From NCBI RefSeq assembly GCF_025264685.1, contig NZ_CP073721.1, positions 5,447,001-5,511,000 on the forward strand: a DNA stretch of 64,000 nucleotides, read 5' to 3'. The position numbers were made by a program, and so were the translations under genes. This DNA is from Dactylosporangium roseum (GTDB lineage: Bacteria > Actinomycetota > Actinomycetes > Mycobacteriales > Micromonosporaceae). Within the stretch, counting starts at the first letter, position 1; each line of letters starts with the position of its first letter. Below the pieces are notes generated by a model, which was not told the DNA's origin, did no database searches, and worked only from the letters and a program-made list of their open reading frames with translations. Below are positions 58,445 to 64,000 of the stretch, one piece after another.

Positions 58445-59740
58445 ATGCCCGCAACTCCCGACCGGTCGGTGCTGAGCTCGTTGATCACGAGGGTCGACGA
58501 GCTGCTGCAGGAGGCGGACGCCCAGCTCAGTGCGCGGTACCCCGGCGAGAGCACCACCCGGCAACCCGTGCACACCGTCTACGTGCCGGCGGACCGCTGC
58601 ACGCCGGACCTCGTCCAGGACTGGGGCCGGGAGGCCCTCCTGGCACTGGACACCCACGGGCGGGCCGTCCTGCTCGAGGCGCTGAACCTCGGTCCATCAC
58701 GAGCCGACGGACTCATCGACCGGGTGGAGCGCAAGCTCCGTGAACAGCCGATCGAAGACCTTCGGATCGATTTCGAGGACGGATACCAGGTCTCGTCGGA
58801 CGACGGCGAGGACGCGGACGCCGAGGCCGTCGTGACCATCCTGCGGCACCTGTCGGAGCTGCCGTCGGCTCCGGCGCACCTCGGCATCCGGTTCAAGTCG
58901 CTCGAGGCGCGCACTCGGCGCCGGGGCCTGCGCACCCTCGACCTCGTGGTCGGCGGCCTCGCCCGCTCCGGCGGCCTCCCACCGGGCTTCGTGCTGACGC
59001 TCCCCAAGGTCACCTCGGTCGAGCAGGTGCGCGCCATGGTCACCATCTGCGAGGTGCTCGAGAGGTCGTACGACCTCGCGTCCGGCGCACTGCGTTTCGA
59101 GCTGCAGATCGAGACGCCGCAGAGCATCCTGGGCGCCGACGGCCGTGCGACCGTCGCGCCGATGATCCACGCGGCCCGGGGCCGGTGCTCCGGCGTGCAC
59201 TACGGCACGTACGACTACGCGGCGGCATGTGGGATCGCTCCGGCCTATCAGAGCATGGAGCACCCCTTGGCCGACCACGCCAAGGCGACCATGCACGTGG
59301 CGGCTGCCCGGACAGGCGTGTTCGTCTCCGACGGCTCGACCAACGTGCTGCCGATCGGAGGGACGGCCGAGGTCCGCGCGGCCTGGGCACTGCACGCTCG
59401 GCTCGTACGACGCTCGATCGAGCGCGGCATCTACCAAGGGTGGGACCTTCACCCCGGACAGCTCCCGACCCGTTACGGGACGGTGTTCGCCTTCATGGAC
59501 GAGGGGCTCCCCACAGCGGTCCGTCGACTGACCGGCTATCTGGCCGGTGCGGCCTCGGGGGTCATGGACGAGCCTGCGACAGCAACGGCACTCGCACGCT
59601 TCATCCTGCGCGCGCTCGAGTGCGGAGCAACCTCGGAAGCCGACCTCACCGCCCAGGGCGTTCCGGACCGGGAGGCGTTGGTCGCCCTGGCCCGGCGCAG
59701 GGACGACCTGGGCGAGGGAACGCCTAGGATCGACGGATGA
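58445..59740 (+). CDS. DUF6986 / HpcH-HpaI aldolase-like lyase
   Basis: 431 aa. A citrate-lyase-beta/HpcH TIM barrel: EDLRIDFEDGYQVSSDD (metal-binding Glu/Asp), RFELQIETPQSILGADG (Mg ligand Glu), CSGVHYGTYDYAAACGI and GIYQGWDLHPGQLPTRYG. The family travels with urate genes in actinomycetes, from memory, but its reaction is not established. Its place after malate synthase suggests a lyase that yields or uses glyoxylate. See finding on the missing ureidoglycolate step. Confidence 0.85.
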   Translation: MPATPDRSVLSSLITRVDELLQEADAQLSARYPGESTTRQPVHTVYVPADRCTPDLVQDWGREALLALDTHGRAVLLEALNLGPSRADGLIDRVERKLREQPIEDLRIDFEDGYQVSSDDGEDADAEAVVTILRHLSELPSAPAHLGIRFKSLEARTRRRGLRTLDLVVGGLARSGGLPPGFVLTLPKVTSVEQVRAMVTICEVLERSYDLASGALRFELQIETPQSILGADGRATVAPMIHAARGRCSGVHYGTYDYAAACGIAPAYQSMEHPLADHAKATMHVAAARTGVFVSDGSTNVLPIGGTAEVRAAWALHARLVRRSIERGIYQGWDLHPGQLPTRYGTVFAFMDEGLPTAVRRLTGYLAGAASGVMDEPATATALARFILRALECGATSEADLTAQGVPDREALVALARRRDDLGEGTPRIDG

Positions 59741-59973
59741 GGGTCAGGGCCGAGTTCACGTCCGAGCCGTTCACCATCGGCGCGACGCCGGCGCATGCGA
59801 CGGCCGCGCTCGGGATAGTCGAGCAGTCGGGCCTGAGACACGAGTTCGGGCCGTTCGGCACCTCGGTGTGGGGCGACTCGACCGAGCTGATCCCGCTCCT
59901 GTCGGCGGTGGTCGAGACCGTGCTGGCCCAAGGGGGGACGCGACTCACACTTCTGGTCGAGAGCGATGAATGA
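59737..59973 (+). CDS. Thiamine-binding (YkoF/MTH1187-like) small protein
   Basis: 78 aa ferredoxin-like fold: MRVRAEFTSEPFTIGATPAH, HEFGPFGTSVWGD and LLSAVVETVLAQGGTRLTL follow the MTH1187/YkoF pattern, a family known to bind thiamine or its pyrimidine part. The ATG overlaps the lyase stop (ATGA), and its own end overlaps the next gene by eight bases, so it is part of the purine operon. A pyrimidine or purine-like ligand sensor is possible. Confidence 0.75.
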   Translation: MRVRAEFTSEPFTIGATPAHATAALGIVEQSGLRHEFGPFGTSVWGDSTELIPLLSAVVETVLAQGGTRLTLLVESDE

Positions 59974-60337
59974 CGATGGGCTCGACCGCTTGCTCGACGC
60001 GATCCGGCCGCTGCTGGCGCGGATCGACGCGACCGTGGTCGCCCCGGAGGACGCGGCCGGCGACGACGTGCCACTGCGGTGGGACGGCCATCTGGTGGGC
60101 GCGATCCGGCTGACCTCGACGTCCGACGGTCTCGACGCGCTGATCCAACAGGTCGAGCTCGAGTTCGACAGCGCGCTCCCCGATCTCCCTCGGGCCCGCA
60201 AGCAGGAAGCGGTGCGGCTGCTCGAAGTGCGCGGCGCCTTCGAGTTCCGGGGCTCAGTGGAACGGGTGGCCGAGAGCCTCGGCGTCACGCGCTTCACGAT
60301 CTACAACTACCTGAACCGGAACAGGAGCGGGCAGTAG
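59966..60337 (+). CDS. HTH_22 (YheO/DauR-type) DNA-binding protein
   Basis: 123 aa. The C-terminal 45 residues, RLLEVRGAFEFRGSVERVAE then SLGVTRFTIYNYLNRNR, match the HTH_22 domain of DauR/YheO. The usual N-terminal PAS-like domain is reduced to about 75 residues with no clear fold. Coupled to the thiamine-binding-type gene, it may form a two-protein sensor-regulator. It is a candidate to bind the palindrome at 60,352, upstream of uricase. Confidence 0.7.
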   Translation: MNDDGLDRLLDAIRPLLARIDATVVAPEDAAGDDVPLRWDGHLVGAIRLTSTSDGLDALIQQVELEFDSALPDLPRARKQEAVRLLEVRGAFEFRGSVERVAESLGVTRFTIYNYLNRNRSGQ

Positions 60338-60351
60338 ACCGAGACCTTATT

Positions 60352-60391
60352 TCAACATTTTGTTGACGCTCGGCCGGTTCAGCTCGTAGTC
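60352..60391 (+). promoter_or_regulatory. Uricase promoter with palindromic operator
   Basis: TCAACATTTTGTTGA (60352-60366) is a perfect palindrome around TTT. It overlaps a TTGACG -35 box (60363-60368), followed 17 bp later by TAGTCT-like -10 (about 60386-60391). A repressor here would shut the uricase-allantoinase-allantoicase operon. Confidence 0.6.
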
Positions 60392-60535
60392 TCGCGGCAG
60401 CCATCAGGCTCGAACAGGTGGATGCCGAGCGGTCGGTCTCGATCACGTCCCGCGTGCCACACGACGAATGGCCGTACCACGTAGCACTACTCCGCAGCCC
60501 GTTCGCCTACTGAAACTCACGAGGGACCCTGACCC

Positions 60536-61441
60536 ATGGCCATTGTTCTTGGACCCAATCAGTACGGCAAGGCAGAGAACCGCGTCGTCCGCGTCATCCG
60601 GGATTCGAGTCGCCACGAGATCCGCGACCTCAACGTCTCCACCTCGTTGCGGGGCGACTTCCATGACGCTCACGTGACCGGGGACCAGGCCGCGATCCTG
60701 CCCACCGACACCCAGAAAAACGCCGCGTTCGCCTTCGCGAAGGCCAAGCCACTCGGAGCGATCGAGGACTACGCGTTGAACCTCGCCGAGCACCTGCTCG
60801 CCCAGACACCGAACGCCACCGGCGCCCGCGTCTCCGTCGAGGAGTACGAGTGGCAGCGCATCCAGGTGGGCGGTGTCGGTCACGACCACTCGTTCGTCCG
60901 GGACGGCCAGGGCACTCGCAACACGATCGTCACCGTCGACGACTCGGGTCCCGCACGCGCCGTGCACGTCGTCTCCGGTATCGAGCACCTCACGGTCGCC
61001 AAGACGACGGGTTCGGAGTTCCGCGGGTTCCTGAAGGACGAATACACCACCCTGCCGGAGACCACCGACCGCATCCTGGCCACCTCGCTCGTGGCCCGTT
61101 GGCGCTACGCCGGCACCGACGTCGACTGGGATGCCACCCACGCCGCGATCAAGGCGCTCCTCCTCGAACGGTTCGCGACGATCTACAGCCGAGCGCTCCA
61201 GCAGACGCTGTATGGCATGGGCGAGGCCGTCCTCGAAGCGCACCCCGCCGTCGCGGAGATCAAATTCTCGGCCCCCAACAAGCATCACTTCCTGGTCACC
61301 CTGCTGCCACCCGGCACGGAGAACCCGGGCGAGGTCTTCATCGCCGCGGACCGGCCGTACGGACTCATCGAGGCCAGCGTCGTCCGCGATGACGCGCCCG
61401 ACGCCGGCTCTGCCTGGAGCGCCGTACCGGCGGCCTGCTGA
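60536..61441 (+). CDS. Urate oxidase (uricase)
   Basis: 301 aa. Oxidises urate to 5-hydroxyisourate without cofactor. LGPNQYGKAENRVVRVIRD includes the catalytic Lys, and VTGDQAAILPTDTQKNAAF the Thr-Asp pair; EIKFSAPNKHHFLVTLLP holds the second signature. Two T-fold repeats, normal length. First gene of the uricase/allantoinase/allantoicase operon, behind a palindromic operator. Its next enzymes, UraH and UraD, are encoded at 38,190-39,043. Confidence 0.96.
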   Translation: MAIVLGPNQYGKAENRVVRVIRDSSRHEIRDLNVSTSLRGDFHDAHVTGDQAAILPTDTQKNAAFAFAKAKPLGAIEDYALNLAEHLLAQTPNATGARVSVEEYEWQRIQVGGVGHDHSFVRDGQGTRNTIVTVDDSGPARAVHVVSGIEHLTVAKTTGSEFRGFLKDEYTTLPETTDRILATSLVARWRYAGTDVDWDATHAAIKALLLERFATIYSRALQQTLYGMGEAVLEAHPAVAEIKFSAPNKHHFLVTLLPPGTENPGEVFIAADRPYGLIEASVVRDDAPDAGSAWSAVPAAC

Positions 61442-61447
61442 TCCGCG

Positions 61448-62812
61448 ATGACGACGTTCGACTTCGACCTGGTACTCCGGGCACGCGAGACCGTCACGCC
61501 GTCCGGCCTCGCGTCGCGGTCCGTCGGCGTTCGCGACGGCGTGATCACCGCGATCGACGATTTCGACTCGGACCTGGCACGGCGCGCCGAGCGAGTCCTG
61601 GAGCTCGAGGACGACGAGGTCCTGCTGCCGGGCCTTGTCGACACACACGTCCACATGAACGACCCGGGCCGCTCAGACTGGGAGGGCTTCAGCAGCGCGA
61701 CCCGCGCCGCGGCCGCCGGCGGCATCACCACCCTCGTCGACATGCCGCTCAACAGCATCCCCCCGACCTGCGATGTCGACGCCCTCGAGTTGAAGCGCGC
61801 TGTGGCTCGCGACCAGGTGCACGTCGACGTCGGGTTCTGGGGCGGTGCCGTCCCGGGCAACCTGGGCTCACTTCGCCATCTACACGGCGCAGGCGTCCTG
61901 GGCTTCAAGTGCTTCACGCTCCCGTCGGGCGTGGACGAGTTCCCCTGTCTCGACGCCGGGCAACTCAGGACCGCACTGCGCGAGGTCGCCGAGTTCGACG
62001 GCCTCCTGATCGTCCACGCCGAGGACTCCGACGTGATCGAGCAGGCTCCCGGGCCGGAGGCGACTCGCTACGACGCCTTCTTGAGGTCTCGCCCGCGGGA
62101 AGCGGAGAACCGCGCGATCGCACGCCTCATCGAGGAGGCTCGGAGCACGGGGGCCCGGGTACACGTCCTGCACCTGTCGAGCTCCGACGCGATCCCGATG
62201 ATCCGGTCAGCGCGCCACGACGGCGTGCGCCTCACCGCGGAGACGTGCCCGCACTACCTGACGCTGGCCGCCGGCGACGTTCCTGACGGCGCCACCCAGT
62301 TCAAGTGCTGTCCTCCGATCCGCGAAGAGGGCAACCGCGAGGACCTCTGGCGCGCCCTCGCCGACGGGGTCATCGACATCATCGTCTCCGACCACTCGCC
62401 ATCGACGCCCGAGATGAAGCATCTGGACTCCGGGGACTTCGGGCTCGCCTGGGGCGGCATCTCGTCACTCCAGCTCGGGCTCCCGGTGATCTGGACGGAA
62501 GCCCGCCAGCGCGGGCACTCGATCACGGACGTCGCACGCTGGATGGCCGAGGGTCCGGCTCGTCACGCCGGGCTTCACTCGAAGGGCCGGATCGCCGTAG
62601 GAGCCGACGCCGACTTCTGTGTCCTCGCTCCCGACGAGACCTTCACCGTCGACGTCCACTCCTTGCTCCACCGCCACGCGGTCTCCCCGTACCACGGACG
62701 CACGCTCCACGGCCGCGTCAGACAGACCTGGCTGGCCGGGCATCCCATCACCGGACCATGGACCACCAGCTCCGCGCCTCGCGGGCGACTACTGAGCCGA
62801 GGAGACCGATGA
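61448..62812 (+). CDS. allB: Allantoinase
   Basis: 454 aa. Opens the allantoin ring to allantoate with two metal ions. [20 protein letters not shown] gives the HxH metal motif; [10 protein letters not shown] holds the carbamylated Lys; HAEDSD and [11 protein letters not shown] give further His ligands; [13 protein letters not shown] the Asp. The DPGRSDWEG loop separates allantoinases from dihydropyrimidinases. It starts six bases after uricase. Confidence 0.94.
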   Translation: MTTFDFDLVLRARETVTPSGLASRSVGVRDGVITAIDDFDSDLARRAERVLELEDDEVLLPGLVDTHVHMNDPGRSDWEGFSSATRAAAAGGITTLVDMPLNSIPPTCDVDALELKRAVARDQVHVDVGFWGGAVPGNLGSLRHLHGAGVLGFKCFTLPSGVDEFPCLDAGQLRTALREVAEFDGLLIVHAEDSDVIEQAPGPEATRYDAFLRSRPREAENRAIARLIEEARSTGARVHVLHLSSSDAIPMIRSARHDGVRLTAETCPHYLTLAAGDVPDGATQFKCCPPIREEGNREDLWRALADGVIDIIVSDHSPSTPEMKHLDSGDFGLAWGGISSLQLGLPVIWTEARQRGHSITDVARWMAEGPARHAGLHSKGRIAVGADADFCVLAPDETFTVDVHSLLHRHAVSPYHGRTLHGRVRQTWLAGHPITGPWTTSSAPRGRLLSRGDR

Positions 62813-63834
62813 ACGACTTCCGGACCTATCCCGACCTGGCCTCCCGGGACCTCGCCGGCAGCGTGGTCTGGGCCAGCGACGAGCTGTTCGCCCAACGCGA
62901 GAACCTCATCAACCCGGAGCCGTCCGTCTTCTCGACCGACGAGTTCGGTCACAAGGGGAAGGTGTACGACGGCTGGGAGACCCGCCGCCGGCGCGACGGC
63001 GGCGATCGCGACCAGGTGATCGTCCGTCTCGGCGCACCGGGCGTGGTGCGCGGCGTCGTGGTTGACACCGCCTGGTTCACCGGGAACTATCCCCCGCACA
63101 TCTCGGTCGAGGCGACCGGTCTCGAGGGCTACCCGTCCACGGACGAGCTGTTGTCGGCGACCTGGACCACGCTGGTCGCCAAGAGTCCGGCACACGGTGA
63201 CACGGAGAACTCCTACGAGGTCGCCGACCGCCACCGGTACACGCACGTGCGACTCACCATCTATCCGGACGGCGGCGTGGCGCGCTTCCGTGTCCACGGT
63301 GAAGCGGTGCCGGACCCGCGACTGCTGACCGGGACGATCGACCTCGCCGCCCAGGAGCACGGCGGCGCGATCGTCGACTGCTCCAACCGCTTCTACTCGT
63401 CGCCGGACAACCTCCTGCTTCCGGGACGGGCACGCACGATGGGCGAGGGCTGGGAGAACGCGCGCCGGCGAGACGATGGGAACGACCACGTGACGATCCG
63501 CCTGGCGGCCGTCGGGGCGATCAGGCGCGTCGAGATCGACACGTCGTACTTCGTGGGAAACGCCCCCGGCGAGTTCCGCGTCGTCGGGATCCGCGACCAG
63601 GCGGCCCTGGAGGATCCGGCATCGTGGGTGCCGCTCGTCGCTCGTCGCCCGGCGCTCCCCGACACCCGCCACCTGCTGGCGGTCGACGAGCAGACGCCCG
63701 TCCGGTTCGTGCGGGTGGACGTCTATCCCGACGGGGGGCTCTCCCGCGTTCGCGTCTTCGGCGAGATCGACTCGGCGGCACACCGGACGATGGTCGACGA
63801 GTTCGCCGACACGCTGCCCGCCTCCCGATCGTGA
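62809..63834 (+). CDS. Allantoicase
   Basis: 341 aa in two similar jelly-roll halves: [20 protein letters not shown] / [39 protein letters not shown] / [20 protein letters not shown], and [11 protein letters not shown] / [11 protein letters not shown]. It hydrolyses allantoate to ureidoglycolate and urea. The ATG overlaps the allantoinase stop. Using allantoicase rather than an amidohydrolase predicts urea as product; no urease is visible here. Confidence 0.95.
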   Translation: MNDFRTYPDLASRDLAGSVVWASDELFAQRENLINPEPSVFSTDEFGHKGKVYDGWETRRRRDGGDRDQVIVRLGAPGVVRGVVVDTAWFTGNYPPHISVEATGLEGYPSTDELLSATWTTLVAKSPAHGDTENSYEVADRHRYTHVRLTIYPDGGVARFRVHGEAVPDPRLLTGTIDLAAQEHGGAIVDCSNRFYSSPDNLLLPGRARTMGEGWENARRRDDGNDHVTIRLAAVGAIRRVEIDTSYFVGNAPGEFRVVGIRDQAALEDPASWVPLVARRPALPDTRHLLAVDEQTPVRFVRVDVYPDGGLSRVRVFGEIDSAAHRTMVDEFADTLPASRS

Positions 63835-63858
63835 ACGGCGTCGCCCGCCGGGCCTTCG

Positions 63859-64000
63859 TCAGTCAGACACCTGAACACGGCCCCGAAGGCTCTTGGGTCG
63901 CCGACGAACGACGTGATCGTCGACTCCGGCCCGACGGGCCAGGTCTGCCGCCTCGGCCTCGACGATCTCGCGCACCGCGCCCTCGTCGAGGGTGCGCATC
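63859..64000 (-). CDS. 3' end of a gene (or small ORF) running off the window
   Basis: Minus-strand frame of 46 codons with good coding bias: TLDEGAVREIVEAEAADLAR then RAGVDDHVVRRRPKSLRG, ending VQVSD and a stop. It could be the C-terminal end of a longer gene. No family recognised. Confidence 0.4.
   Translation of the reverse strand, partial: MRTLDEGAVREIVEAEAADLARRAGVDDHVVRRRPKSLRGRVQVSD

Noticed and set aside
56084-58657. 857-codon frame antisense to malate synthase
   Set aside because: Antisense of a clear 723-aa enzyme; composition rich in Val, Asp and Arg repeats typical of shadows.
1-64000. tRNA, rRNA or riboswitch genes
   Set aside because: I saw no tRNA cloverleaf with a CCA-proximal stem, no rRNA segments and no recognisable riboswitch core on reading; a covariance-model search would be needed to be certain.

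Overview
The window is high-GC DNA with the habits of an actinomycete: GTG/TTG starts, ATGA or GTGA gene overlaps, and several TANNNT promoter boxes lying 6-8 bases upstream of a start codon (leaderless transcripts). TAT-exported enzymes and IS4, IS110, ISL3 and IS1182 elements also fit. I would guess a Micromonosporaceae-like soil actinomycete, but nothing here fixes the genus.

The left half (1-38,000) is a patchwork. 1-1,477 is an operon of a small ORF, an Asp/Glu-racemase-fold enzyme and a truncated FAD monooxygenase. Next come a chloramphenicol-phosphotransferase-like kinase, a MerR-PP2C fusion, a methyltransferase, a DUF418 membrane protein, and a TetR/MMPL pair whose MMPL gene is cut by a complete IS4-type element with a 10-bp target duplication. 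11,109-13,068 holds an XRE regulator, a membrane protein and a TAT-exported esterase around symmetric divergent promoters. 13,372-17,240 carries an acyl-CoA racemase, an ornithine-cyclodeaminase-like enzyme and a GntR regulator. Then follow PadR/membrane protein, PCuAC/DyP peroxidase, Hsp20/HspR-like genes, and a CDGSH / diiron-oxidase-like / methyltransferase / YbdK cassette. After these come a two-gene unit with a zinc peptidase, a nested transposon at about 30,189-35,423, and a tandem pair of Imm-5-like genes beside an integrase fragment. Gene debris is common: fragments of an ABC ATPase, a formate/nitrite channel, a nucleotidyltransferase, a Rieske protein, a DUF6262-like protein and an integrase.

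The right half (38,190-63,834) is one purine and nucleoside catabolic island. A BMP lipoprotein, a double ATPase and a fused permease import nucleosides or bases. A PfkB kinase, DeoC and two aldehyde dehydrogenase-like proteins fit sugar disposal. A molybdenum hydroxylase (three subunits) and a Rieske oxygenase with its reductase (HpxD/HpxE-like) fit purine ring oxidation. Uricase, HIU hydrolase and OHCU decarboxylase convert urate to allantoin; allantoinase and allantoicase open it; malate synthase G uses the glyoxylate. A DUF6986 lyase, a thiamine-binding-type protein and a YheO/DauR-type HTH protein are embedded with no assigned role. Shared sequence boxes upstream of the two hydroxylase systems suggest co-regulation.

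Non-coding structure includes a two-copy palindromic element (14,607 and 17,424), a transposon-end hairpin at 4,179 and 133-146 bp arms shared by three loci. There are also several operator palindromes and a 29-codon ORF in the hsp20 leader.
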